Of a stretch of DNA of 18,339 nucleotides, positions 7,217-14,548 are shown one piece after another; the first letter of the stretch is position 1, and each line of letters starts with the position of its first letter. The notes under the pieces are model-generated. The model was not told the DNA's origin. It saw only the letters and a list, made by a program, of their open reading frames with translations, and searched no databases. Made by a program: the position numbers and the translations under genes. Where the stretch lies: positions 1-18,339 of the forward strand of contig JBBDWN010000119.1 of NCBI GenBank assembly GCA_040902855.1. Reading direction: 5' to 3'. Origin of the DNA: DATHWB01 sp040902855. Its GTDB lineage: Bacteria > Actinomycetota > Acidimicrobiia > Spongiisociales > ZC4RG35.

Positions 7217-8685
7217 CAGCCCATCACCTCCGCCCGGGCGATGGCGGCCAGCGCCGCCGCCGCCTTGTCCATCGTCTCGTCGAACTCCGAGGAAGGATCG
7301 GAGTCGGCGACGACCCCGGCCCCTGCCTGTACCCATGCCTTGCCGTTCGCTGTCACAACCGTACGAAGGCAGATGGCGGTGTCGACATTCCCGGAGAAGT
7401 CGAGATATCCGACGGCACCGGCGTACGGGCCGCGGGCGACAGGTTCGAGATCGTCGATGATCTCCATCGCCCTCACCTTGGGCGCCCCGGACACCGTCCC
7501 GTGGGGGAAGGTCGCCCGGATCACATCAACCGGGCCCACTCCCTTCCGCACCGTCCCGGAAACCCCCGACACGATGTGCATCACGTGGCTGTAGCGCTCG
7601 ATCACCATCAAATCGTCGACGGTGACGGTGCCGAACTCGCACACCCGACCCAGGTCGTTCCGTGCCAAGTCGACGAGCATCACATGCTCGGCTCGTTCCT
7701 TCGGATCCTCCAGCAACTCGCCTTCCAGACGGCGGTCGTCCTCCTCCGAGACGCCGCGTGGTCGGGTGCCCGCGATCGGTCGCGAAAACGCCACGCCCTC
7801 ACGCACCCTGGTCATGATCTCAGGCGACGCTCCGATCACAGACACTTCGGGGTCACGAACGAAGAAAAGAAACGGGGACGGGTTGATGAGACGCAGCGCC
7901 CGATAGATGGCGAACGGGTCGCCGTCGAAGTCGGATTCGAGTCGTTGGCTCAGGACGATCTGGAACGCATCGCCGGCAAGAATGTGAGCCTTGGCCACTC
8001 CCACGGCGTGTTCGAAAGTCTCCCGTCGGAAGTTCGAGCGGTAGGGCTTGGCCGGGACCTGCGTGACGACCGGTCGGGCCTCGTACTTGGTCGGGGTGCC
8101 GAGCCGGGCGACATCGGTTTCCAGCGCCGCGATTGCCTCGTGGTACTGCGCCTCCGGATCATCGCCAACGAAGACGTTGCGAATCAGGACGATGGAATGG
8201 CTGAAGCGGTCCATGGCGGCGAGGGCCCCCACGAACTGCCAGATCTGTTCGGGAAGACCGCGGTCGTCCGGCGGTCGGTTCGGCAGCCTCTCGATGTACC
8301 GCACCACGTCGTACCCGAGATAGCCGACTGCACCCGAATGCAGCGGCGGAAGGCCGGCCACGTCTGGCGTCGAGTACCGACCGACGAGTTGTTCCAGAAC
8401 TTGCAGCGGGTCACCACTGGGGACGTCCACCTCGACCCGGCCGCCGACCGTCGAGACTCCGTCGCGGCTTCGCAGGGTGAAGGCGGGGTCCCAGCCGAGG
8501 AACGACCAGCGTGCCCATCGCTCGCCACCCTCGACAGATTCGAGGAGGAAGCCTGCGCCGTCACCGACGAGCTTCTCGAAGGCGGTGATCGGGGTCTCCC
8601 GATCAGCCAGCACTTCGACACTCACCGGCACCACTGAGTGGGCGGCGGCGAGTTCGAGAAAGGTGGAGAGATCGACCGGGGCCAT
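7216..8685 (-). CDS. trpE: Anthranilate synthase component I
   Basis: This 489-residue enzyme converts chorismate to anthranilate, using ammonia from a TrpG glutaminase not encoded here. The N-terminal LLES motif (about residues 48-51) is the tryptophan feedback site. The C-terminal chorismate-binding domain contains PIAGTRPRG, AEHVMLVDLARNDLGR, HGTVSGAPKVRAMEII and the AGAGVVADSDP block. A305 within PIAGT argues for TrpE over aminodeoxychorismate synthase PabB, which usually has lysine there. The ATG lies 21 nt after the ccdA-like stop with no clear Shine-Dalgarno sequence, and the stop overlaps the ygfZ start. No attenuator or leader peptide is visible in the short upstream gap, so the promoter is probably upstream of the ccdA-like gene. 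Confidence 0.96.
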   Translation of the reverse strand: MAPVDLSTFLELAAAHSVVPVSVEVLADRETPITAFEKLVGDGAGFLLESVEGGERWARWSFLGWDPAFTLRSRDGVSTVGGRVEVDVPSGDPLQVLEQLVGRYSTPDVAGLPPLHSGAVGYLGYDVVRYIERLPNRPPDDRGLPEQIWQFVGALAAMDRFSHSIVLIRNVFVGDDPEAQYHEAIAALETDVARLGTPTKYEARPVVTQVPAKPYRSNFRRETFEHAVGVAKAHILAGDAFQIVLSQRLESDFDGDPFAIYRALRLINPSPFLFFVRDPEVSVIGASPEIMTRVREGVAFSRPIAGTRPRGVSEEDDRRLEGELLEDPKERAEHVMLVDLARNDLGRVCEFGTVTVDDLMVIERYSHVMHIVSGVSGTVRKGVGPVDVIRATFPHGTVSGAPKVRAMEIIDDLEPVARGPYAGAVGYLDFSGNVDTAICLRTVVTANGKAWVQAGAGVVADSDPSSEFDETMDKAAAALAAIARAEVMG

Positions 8686-8706
8686 AGGAACTGAGGCTAA
8701 ACGCCG

Positions 8707-9483
8707 TCAGATCGAGGCGAGATCCTCGAGGAAAGGCACGGCGGTGAAGATCTCGACGAAGAAGGACGAGAGCCGAGTGACATTGTTGGTGAACAGGAGC
8801 AGACCGAAGGCCACCATCACCAGCCCAGAAGCGAGATTCACCGGCCGTATCCACCGGCGCATCGCCTTGAGCGCGCCGAACGCCTTGCGCAGCCCAAGCC
8901 CCGTGAGGATGAACGGGACTCCCAGTCCCATCGAGAACACGAACAGCAGACCCATACCCTGATAGACCGTATCGCGGGTGGCGGCGACGGTCAGTACACC
9001 GGCCAGGATCGGCCCGATGCAGGCGGTCCAACCGAATCCGAACGCAGCACCCATCACCGGGGGCGCCCAGATCCCGAGGCGCGAAGGCCGGACGTCCAAC
9101 CTCCGCTCCTGGGAGAGAACTCCGAAGATGCCCCGGTTGCTGAACGCCATCCCGATCATGATCAGGCCGAAGGCGATCACCAGGACTCCGGCGATGCGAC
9201 CGGTGATGGTCTGATTGCGGTTGAGCACTCCGGCGATCGAGGTGGCAAAGGCACCGGTGGCGACGAAGACAGCAGTGAATCCGAGGACGAAGAGGCCGGT
9301 CACTCTGAGCATGCGGAGCCGGGAGGCATCGCCGCTCTGCAGGTCGGCGACGGAGTATCCGGACATCAGTCCGAGGTAGCCGGGGACGAGCGGAAGCACG
9401 CACGGACTGAGGAAGGCCAGCAGCCCGCCGCCGAAGGCGAACGCAGCCTGGGCGAGGTATCCGAGGGAGCCGAAGTCGTCCAT
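8707..9483 (-). CDS. ccdA: CcdA-family thiol-disulfide membrane protein
   Basis: This 258-residue inner-membrane protein has about six hydrophobic segments. It belongs to the CcdA/DsbD-beta family, which moves electrons from cytoplasmic thioredoxin to extracytoplasmic thiols, for example during cytochrome c maturation. The two redox cysteines are visible in LSPCVLPLVPGYL (C28) and GWTACIGPILAGVL (C155), at equivalent places in two three-helix repeats. The ATG at 9483 (MDDFGSLGYLAQ) is preferred over a GTG at 9552, which adds a non-family leader. It is the first gene of a probable ccdA-trpE-ygfZ transcript. No ResA/ResB/ResC or thioredoxin-like partner is in the window, so the electron acceptor is unknown. 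Confidence 0.88.
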   Translation of the reverse strand: MDDFGSLGYLAQAAFAFGGGLLAFLSPCVLPLVPGYLGLMSGYSVADLQSGDASRLRMLRVTGLFVLGFTAVFVATGAFATSIAGVLNRNQTITGRIAGVLVIAFGLIMIGMAFSNRGIFGVLSQERRLDVRPSRLGIWAPPVMGAAFGFGWTACIGPILAGVLTVAATRDTVYQGMGLLFVFSMGLGVPFILTGLGLRKAFGALKAMRRWIRPVNLASGLVMVAFGLLLFTNNVTRLSSFFVEIFTAVPFLEDLASI

Positions 9484-9575
9484 CGCCTGAGATGATGCCA
9501 GCCCCGGCCTCCTATCCCACCCGCCGCGGCCCCAAGTTTCGCAATTCGCCACAACCCTCGACCCTTTGGTCGTCG

Positions 9576-9608
9576 AAACGCTTCATTTGTGTAGCGGTTA
9601 TTCGCTAA
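9576..9608 (-). repeat. Interspersed hairpin repeat, copy C
   Basis: On the minus strand this 33-nt segment matches the first 32 bases of copy A at 26 positions, sharing the tagcgaa start and the tgaagcgttt end. On the plus strand CGCTTCA, loop TTTG and TGTAGCG (9579-9596) form a stem with a single mismatch. It lies between the divergent ccdA-like and MFS genes and reaches the place where a -35 element of the MFS promoter would be. Confidence 0.7.
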
Positions 9609-9621
9609 GAACGCGGCGTCG

Positions 9622-9627
9622 TAGGGT
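9622..9627 (+). promoter_or_regulatory. Leaderless-type -10 element of MFS gene
   Basis: TAGGGT (TAnnnT form) ends 6 nt before the GTG start at 9634, the spacing expected when transcription starts at or next to the start codon. No good -35 hexamer is seen; that position overlaps repeat copy C. The purine-rich AGGGTGGCGGGG could alternatively act as a ribosome-binding site. Confidence 0.5.
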
Positions 9628-9633
9628 GGCGGG

Positions 9634-10875
9634 GTGATTCGGAGAGTGATGCGGGCGCTGTTTCCCTTCGGGAGATTCGACCCGCAGGCGCGCTCCCTCG
9701 TCTTCCTCATGTGGCTGGTGGGAGTGCTCGCCTCCTTCGCAGCCTCCCACGCCTCGTCGACGATCCCGTTCTCACGCGTCAGCCTCGGGTTGACCGAAGG
9801 CGACATGAGTCTCGTCCTCGCCGTCGCCCGTTTCGCCGGCGTCGCCTCTCTCCTGTTCTCCTGGTGGGGCGACAAGGCGGGCAGGCGCCGTCCCTTCCTC
9901 GTCGCGTTCGGGATCCTCATCGTCGCCACCGCCGCCACCGCCACCGTCAACACCGGCTGGCAATTCGGCGCCCTCCAGGCGATCACGCGGGCAGCGGCGG
10001 CGGCGGTCGGGACCCTGGCAGTCGTCCTCATCGCCGAACAGGTCGCACCTGGCGTCCGGGCCTTCGCGATCAGCCTGTATGGGGCAGGCGGCAGCTTCGG
10101 GGCGGGTCTGGGCCTCGTCGCCCTTCCTCTCGCCGACATCGGGCCGGACGGCTGGCGGGGACTCTTCGCCCTCGGCGCCCTCGGTCTCGTCGCCCTCCCC
10201 CTTCTCACCCGGGGCGTGAAGGAGAGTCCCATCTTCGAAGTCGAGAACGAGGCGGTGCTCCTCGCTGCCGCGCCCTTGCGAGACCTTCTTCGATCCGACT
10301 TCTCCGGCAGGCTCTATCTCACCAGCAGCATCAACTTCCTCGTCAACATCTTCATGGCCCTCACCCTCGCCTTCTCGATCGAACGCCTCGTCGGCGACCT
10401 CGGCCTGCCCACCTCCACCGCTGTCATCCTCAGCCTCTTCGGCGGCACCGTCGGAGCCGCCGGGTTCTTCCTCGGCGGACGCCTCGCCGACACGGTGGGC
10501 CGACGCAGCACGTCGATCTTCTCGATGAGTCTCGCCCTCATCGGCGGGCTGGCTCTCTACTGGGCCGAGAGCATCCCGGTCCTCGCGATTTCCATCGCGG
10601 TCGGCACGTTCGGATCCTTCGCCTTCGTTCCGTCAGCCGCCAGCCACCGAACCGAACTCTTCCCGACCGCCTTCCGCACCACGGCCAACGCCGCCGGGGG
10701 CTACATCGGAATGGTCGGGTCGGCGGTCGGCCTGCTCATCGGCCGATTCACGATCGACAGCATCGGACTCTCCCAGACGGTGACGCTGCTCGGCTTCGGA
10801 ATCGTCGGCGGCATCGCTCTGACGATGCTCCTCCCGGAAACACGCGGTCAGGAACTCGACAGAGTCGGCCTGTAA
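9634..10875 (+). CDS. Major facilitator superfamily transporter
   Basis: This 413-residue cytoplasmic-membrane transporter is predicted to have twelve helices. Motif A occurs once in each half: WWGDKAGRRRP (D80, R84-R86) in the helix 2-3 loop and GGRLADTVGRRS (D285, R289-R290) in the helix 8-9 loop. The central VKESPIF, the LFPTAFRTTANA segment and the terminal LPETRGQELD resemble sugar or organic-anion porters, but the substrate cannot be named. The GTG at 9634 is supported by the upstream TAnnnT hexamer; an ATG at 9649 is the alternative. Its 3' end overlaps the convergent MATE gene by 28 bp. Confidence 0.85.
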   Translation: MIRRVMRALFPFGRFDPQARSLVFLMWLVGVLASFAASHASSTIPFSRVSLGLTEGDMSLVLAVARFAGVASLLFSWWGDKAGRRRPFLVAFGILIVATAATATVNTGWQFGALQAITRAAAAAVGTLAVVLIAEQVAPGVRAFAISLYGAGGSFGAGLGLVALPLADIGPDGWRGLFALGALGLVALPLLTRGVKESPIFEVENEAVLLAAAPLRDLLRSDFSGRLYLTSSINFLVNIFMALTLAFSIERLVGDLGLPTSTAVILSLFGGTVGAAGFFLGGRLADTVGRRSTSIFSMSLALIGGLALYWAESIPVLAISIAVGTFGSFAFVPSAASHRTELFPTAFRTTANAAGGYIGMVGSAVGLLIGRFTIDSIGLSQTVTLLGFGIVGGIALTMLLPETRGQELDRVGL

Positions 10876-12155
10876 TGGGCGACGGCGAGAACCGCGAACC
10901 GTCCCACGACCATCGCGGTCATCGCCCACCACACACCCGCCAGCCCCCAGCCGTAGCCGAGTGTGAGCCCGAGCACCACGAGGACGGCCGCTAGTCCGAC
11001 TGCAGTCGAGACCGCCAGCAGCCGCAATGCCAGCCGCGCCAGGTAAACGCCGTCGGCGACGAAGACCCACGCCGCCACCGGCTGCATCACTGCGGCAATG
11101 ACGACCACCGAGCGGATCGCGTCCCGGACCATCGGGTCGGTGGTGAACAGCGGGGCGAGAAAATGTCCGCCGACTGCCACGATGGCACCCAGTAGAACAC
11201 CCGCACCGACACCCCACCGCAGCAGCCGATCAGACAACTGTCGGGCGCCGGTCCTGTCGTCTGCGCCTTCCAGTTCGGCGACGAGCGCCTGGGCGGCGAT
11301 GGCGAGCGCATCGACGATCATCGCCAGCAAGAACCAGAGTTGGGCGACGACCTGATGCGCCGCCACCTCGACGGTGCCGATGCGGGCGGCTGCGGCGGCG
11401 GCCACCGTGAGCGCCAACATCAGCATCAGCGTGCGCAGCACGAGCACTCCACCAATCGACACGAACGGACGCAGATCGACAAGGCGGATCCGGTCCGTCG
11501 CCCACTGCTCACGTCGTCCGACCCGGCGAAGCAGCCACACGAACACGAACGCCCCGATCCACTGGGCGGCGACCGTCGCATAGGCCGCACCTTCGAGCCC
11601 CAACTCCAGCCCGAAGATGAAGTACCAGTCGAGAACCACGTTGAGACCGTTGACTGCGAGCGTGACATACAGCGGCGTCCGCGTGTCCTTGAACCCGCGG
11701 TACGCCCCGTTGGCGGCGGTGATGATGAGAAGCGCAGTCACCGCGAACGCCCGGATCCGCAGATAGGAAACGGCAGGGTCGACGACTTCAGGAGCGGCCT
11801 GCATGAGCCGGACGAGCGGCTCGGCCAACAGCGCCAGGACTGCGGTCGAGGCCGCCCCCAGTCCCACCGCCAGCACCATCGCCCGCCGGACGATCAGTCC
11901 AGAGCCGGCGACATCACCCCGTCCGCGGGCTTGGGCCACCATCGGAGTGGTGGCGTAGGCGAGGAAGTTGAAGACGGCGAACGCTAACGCGAAGAGGGCG
12001 GTGTCGATCCCGAGAGCGGCCAGCGGGATCGCGCCCAGGCGCCCGACGAAGGCTGTGTCGACGAGGCTGAGCACCGGGTCGGCAGCGAGGCTGCCCAGCG
12101 CCGGAATCGACAGCGCCAGGATGGCACGGCCGGATACCGGACGTGGGACGGTCAC
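10848..12155 (-). CDS. MATE family efflux transporter
   Basis: This 435-residue membrane protein has about twelve hydrophobic helices in two six-helix halves. It begins with SIPALGSLAADPVLSLVDTAFVGRLG, the usual MATE/DinF first helices, and has ALFALAFAVFNFLAYATTPMVAQARGRGD and GFKDTRTPLY loops. It probably exports organic cations or drugs in exchange for H+ or Na+; the DinF-like branch is most likely. The GTG at 12155 starts 4 nt after the endonuclease III stop. An in-frame ATG at 12209 would add 18 residues and overlap that gene by 50 nt, which I consider less likely. Probably co-transcribed with nth. Confidence 0.88.
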   Translation of the reverse strand: MTVPRPVSGRAILALSIPALGSLAADPVLSLVDTAFVGRLGAIPLAALGIDTALFALAFAVFNFLAYATTPMVAQARGRGDVAGSGLIVRRAMVLAVGLGAASTAVLALLAEPLVRLMQAAPEVVDPAVSYLRIRAFAVTALLIITAANGAYRGFKDTRTPLYVTLAVNGLNVVLDWYFIFGLELGLEGAAYATVAAQWIGAFVFVWLLRRVGRREQWATDRIRLVDLRPFVSIGGVLVLRTLMLMLALTVAAAAAARIGTVEVAAHQVVAQLWFLLAMIVDALAIAAQALVAELEGADDRTGARQLSDRLLRWGVGAGVLLGAIVAVGGHFLAPLFTTDPMVRDAIRSVVVIAAVMQPVAAWVFVADGVYLARLALRLLAVSTAVGLAAVLVVLGLTLGYGWGLAGVWWAMTAMVVGRFAVLAVAHYRPTLSSS

Positions 12156-12159
12156 CGGA

Positions 12160-12831
12160 TCACAGCCGTTTGTCTGGCCACGAGCACAAGGCGACGAGGT
12201 CGCACTCACTGCACAGCGGCTTGCGGGCGTCGCAGATGTCCCTACCGAACTGGATGAACCGCATCGACACCCCCGCCCAGTCCGACGTCGGGTACAGCGC
12301 CTTCAGGTCGGCCTCGATCTTGACGGGATCGCTCTCGGAGGTCAGACCGATCCGATTCGTCACCCGCCGAACATGCGTGTCCACCGCGATGGCCGCTTCA
12401 CCCCACGCCTCGGCGAGAACCACGCTCGCCGTCTTGCGGCCCACGCCTCGCAGGGTGGTCAGTTCGACGAGATTGCGCGGTACCTCACTACCGAACTTGT
12501 CGACCACGTCGCCCGCCAGCGTGACGATCGACTTCGCCTTCTGCCGGTAGAACCCGGTCGAATACACGATCCTTTCCACTTCTTCGATGTCGGCTGCCGC
12601 CAGGTCGGCCGGTTCCGGATATCGGGCGAACAGCGCCCCCCGCACCTTGTTGACGTTGTCGTCGGTCGTCTGCGCCGACAGCACCGTCGTGACCAGCAAC
12701 TGCCAGGGAGACTCGTAGTCGAGGGCGGTGCCGATCGTCGGGTACCGGGCCTTGAGACGGTTGAGCACGGCGCGGGCCTTTCCCCGCTCGGCAGCAGTAG
12801 GGAGCGATCCGTCGGCGCGTGAACCCGGCAT
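12160..12831 (-). CDS. nth: Endonuclease III
   Basis: This 223-residue DNA glycosylase/AP lyase removes oxidised pyrimidines in base excision repair. The helix-hairpin-helix LRGVGRKTASVVL carries the catalytic lysine K133, and VDTHVRRVTNRIGL carries the catalytic aspartate D151. Four C-terminal cysteines in the C-x6-C-x2-C-x5-C spacing (CDARKPLCSECDLVALC) bind the [4Fe-4S] cluster. The SAQTTDDNVNKV segment is also typical. Length matches the family. It is divergent from the hotdog thioesterase gene across 59 nt, and the MATE gene follows after 4 nt. Confidence 0.96.
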   Translation of the reverse strand: MPGSRADGSLPTAAERGKARAVLNRLKARYPTIGTALDYESPWQLLVTTVLSAQTTDDNVNKVRGALFARYPEPADLAAADIEEVERIVYSTGFYRQKAKSIVTLAGDVVDKFGSEVPRNLVELTTLRGVGRKTASVVLAEAWGEAAIAVDTHVRRVTNRIGLTSESDPVKIEADLKALYPTSDWAGVSMRFIQFGRDICDARKPLCSECDLVALCSWPDKRL

Positions 12832-12840
12832 GAGGCGGCG

Positions 12841-12846
12841 AGCCTA
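12841..12846 (-). promoter_or_regulatory. Probable -10 element of nth
   Basis: On the minus strand TAGGCT ends 9 nt before the nth ATG, giving a very short or absent leader. No clear -35 element was found. Confidence 0.4.
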
Positions 12847-12857
12847 CCGACCTCCGT

Positions 12858-12863
12858 TACCGT
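12858..12863 (+). promoter_or_regulatory. Probable -10 element of thioesterase gene
   Basis: TACCGT has the TAnnnT form and would start a transcript near 12870. That leaves a leader long enough to include AAGG (12880-12883), 7 nt before the GTG at 12891. Unlike several neighbours, this gene therefore seems to be led. Confidence 0.35.
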
Positions 12864-12890
12864 GCCTCCGCACACTCCCAAGGTCAGACG

Positions 12891-13334
12891 GTGACACCTG
12901 AACTCGCAACTCGAATCGAAAAGGTCCGCCTCGAATTCGGCGATCTCTGTTTCGCCTGTGGACGCAGGAACGACGTCGGACTCCATCTCGACGACTTCAC
13001 CTGGGACGGCGTCACAGTGACCGGTTCGTTCGACCCTCGGGACGACTACCGGGGTGCAGGCGACGTGCTGCACGGTGGCATCGCCGCCACCGCCATCGAC
13101 GAGATCTCGGTGTGGGCCGGCATCCTCGGCGAAGGAGTGCTGACCGTGACCGGGCGTCTCGAGTTGCGGTTCCGAAGTCCCCTCACCATCCACGACAAGG
13201 TCACTGCAAGCGCCACCGTCGACGAACGACGCGGCCGCCGCCTGGTCATTTCCGCCGCGCTCAGGACCGCCGACCGACTGGCCGTGGAGTCCAACGGACT
13301 CTTCCTGGTCTCGCGAGACATGCATGAACTCTGA
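12891..13334 (+). CDS. PaaI-like hotdog-fold thioesterase
   Basis: This 147-residue cytoplasmic protein is of the 4HBT/PaaI type, predicted to hydrolyse an acyl- or aryl-CoA thioester. The N-terminal FACGRRNDVGLHL segment and the central GDVLHGGIAATAIDEI, where HGG begins the long hotdog helix, are characteristic, followed by TVTGRLELRFRSPL. Members usually form dimers or tetramers; the substrate is unknown. The GTG start is supported by AAGG at a 7-nt spacing. Its TGA overlaps the start of the EamA gene by 11 nt, so the two are probably co-transcribed. Confidence 0.85.
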   Translation: MTPELATRIEKVRLEFGDLCFACGRRNDVGLHLDDFTWDGVTVTGSFDPRDDYRGAGDVLHGGIAATAIDEISVWAGILGEGVLTVTGRLELRFRSPLTIHDKVTASATVDERRGRRLVISAALRTADRLAVESNGLFLVSRDMHEL

Positions 13335-14208
13335 CCGCACCCATCTGACAGCCATGGGCGGGCTCATCGTCGCTGCCTTCCTGTTCGGGGTGACCTTCGT
13401 CATCGTCAAGTCGGCCGTCGAGACCGTCGACCCTCTCGCGTTCGTCGGCTGGCGCTTCCTGATCGGCGGCGCTGCCCTCCTCGTTCTCGCCGTCCCCCGC
13501 TCTGCCGGCGTATGGCGGGACGGATCGATCGCCGGACTGTGGCTGTTCGCCGGATACGCCCTTCAGACAGGAGGATTGACCCAGACGGGCGCCACCAATT
13601 CGGCGCTCATCACCGGTCTCTACGTCGTCTTCGTCCCACTCCTGGCGGCCATCTCACGCAGACGTCCGCCGTCACCATGGGCGGTCGTCGGCGTGGTCGT
13701 CGGGTTCATCGGCACCGCCATGCTGACGGTCCGAGACGACATCATCCTCGGCACCGGCGACCTGCTGACCCTGGGTTGCGCCCTGGCATTCGCAGGTCAC
13801 ATCGTGACGATCGCTCGCCAGGCGTCGCGCCATCCGGTGATTCCATACACGACCGTCCAGCTGCTCACCACCGCAGCCCTCGGGCTGATCGGCTCGATCG
13901 TCTTCGAAGGCCCTCGGCTGCCGGACCGAAGCGGATGGGCCGCCATCCTCCTCACCGGCCTCGGCGTCAGCGCCATCGCCTACGTGTTGCAGGTCTGGGC
14001 GCAAAACCGGGTGGGACCGTCCCGGACGGCGATTCTTCTCACCCTCGAGCCTGTCTTCGCAGTCCTCGCCGCCGCCATCGTGCTCAGCGAACGTCTCACA
14101 CCGGTCGGGTGGCTGGGCGCGGCTGCCATCGTGGGCGCAATCGCTCTCGTCTTGAACAAGGTGGAGGACGACCCGATCACCAAAGCCGAAGCGATCAGTC
14201 CGGTCTGA
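13324..14208 (+). CDS. EamA/DMT family permease
   Basis: This 294-residue membrane protein has about ten hydrophobic helices in two EamA repeats. The first repeat contains FLFGVTFVIVKSAVETVDPL and WRFLIGGAAL; the second contains YVLQVWAQNRVGPSRTAILLTLEPVF and VLSERLTPVGWLGAAAI, hallmarks of the RhaT/YdcZ-like drug/metabolite exporter group. The substrate is unknown. The ATG at 13324 overlaps the end of the thioesterase gene; a second ATG at 13354 would give a start closer to the first helix. Transport and thioesterase functions are not obviously linked. Confidence 0.88.
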   Translation: MNSDRTHLTAMGGLIVAAFLFGVTFVIVKSAVETVDPLAFVGWRFLIGGAALLVLAVPRSAGVWRDGSIAGLWLFAGYALQTGGLTQTGATNSALITGLYVVFVPLLAAISRRRPPSPWAVVGVVVGFIGTAMLTVRDDIILGTGDLLTLGCALAFAGHIVTIARQASRHPVIPYTTVQLLTTAALGLIGSIVFEGPRLPDRSGWAAILLTGLGVSAIAYVLQVWAQNRVGPSRTAILLTLEPVFAVLAAAIVLSERLTPVGWLGAAAIVGAIALVLNKVEDDPITKAEAISPV

Positions 14209-14213
14209 TCGGT

Positions 14214-14219
14214 TACCTT
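14214..14219 (+). promoter_or_regulatory. Leaderless-type -10 element
   Basis: TACCTT (TAnnnT) ends 6 nt before the ATG at 14226, just after the EamA stop codon. It suggests the small membrane protein gene has its own leaderless promoter. No -35 hexamer is evident. Confidence 0.5.
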
Positions 14220-14225
14220 CTTCCC

Positions 14226-14528
14226 ATGGATCTGACCTATCTGATCCGCTTCGTCCGAGCGGTGCTGATCGTCTTCGCAGTCGGCCTCGCCGCCGTGCCG
14301 CTGTTCGTCCTGCTCGATCTCGCCCAGGGCGGAACCGGATATGGCCTGTGCCCCGGCGGGGTGGAGCAGTGCCGGAACCCGTACACGGCCGCGCCCGAAC
14401 TCTCGAGCATTCTCACCGTCGGGTTGATCGTGGTTCTCGGCGGCCTCCGCATCACCAACCGCACCCTGCGACGGGTGCAGCGACCCCGTCCGGTACGTCC
14501 AGCCTCCCAAGACCCGTTCGCCGACTGA
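14226..14528 (+). CDS. Small membrane protein of unknown function
   Basis: This 100-residue protein is not recognised as a named family. It has two predicted membrane helices: one near residues 7-30 (LIRFVRAVLIVFAVGLAAVPL onward, ending in LLDLAQ) and one near residues 56-75 (SSILTVGLIVVLGGL). The loop between them contains two cysteines (GLCPGGVEQC) that could form a disulfide if it faces outward. The C-terminus is basic and proline-rich. The start is supported by the TAnnnT hexamer 6 nt upstream. It sits between the EamA and ThyX-like genes with no clear functional link. Confidence 0.65.
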   Translation: MDLTYLIRFVRAVLIVFAVGLAAVPLFVLLDLAQGGTGYGLCPGGVEQCRNPYTAAPELSSILTVGLIVVLGGLRITNRTLRRVQRPRPVRPASQDPFAD

Positions 14529-14535
14529 CGCCACG

Positions 14536-14541
14536 TAAGCT
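14536..14541 (+). promoter_or_regulatory. Leaderless-type -10 element of thyX-like gene
   Basis: TAAGCT (TAnnnT) ends 7 nt before the GTG at 14549, typical of actinobacterial leaderless transcripts. It is the best evidence for that start in a frame that is open from 14348. Confidence 0.55.
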
Positions 14542-14548
14542 CGGCCAC

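Noticed and set aside
7216..8685. Aminodeoxychorismate synthase PabB instead of TrpE
   Set aside because: PIAGT rather than PIKGT, the LLES tryptophan site and the nearby trp genes favour TrpE.
12156..12209. Longer MATE start at the ATG at 12209
   Set aside because: It would overlap nth by 50 nt and adds a hydrophilic, Cys-containing leader not typical of the family; the GTG at 12155 fits better.
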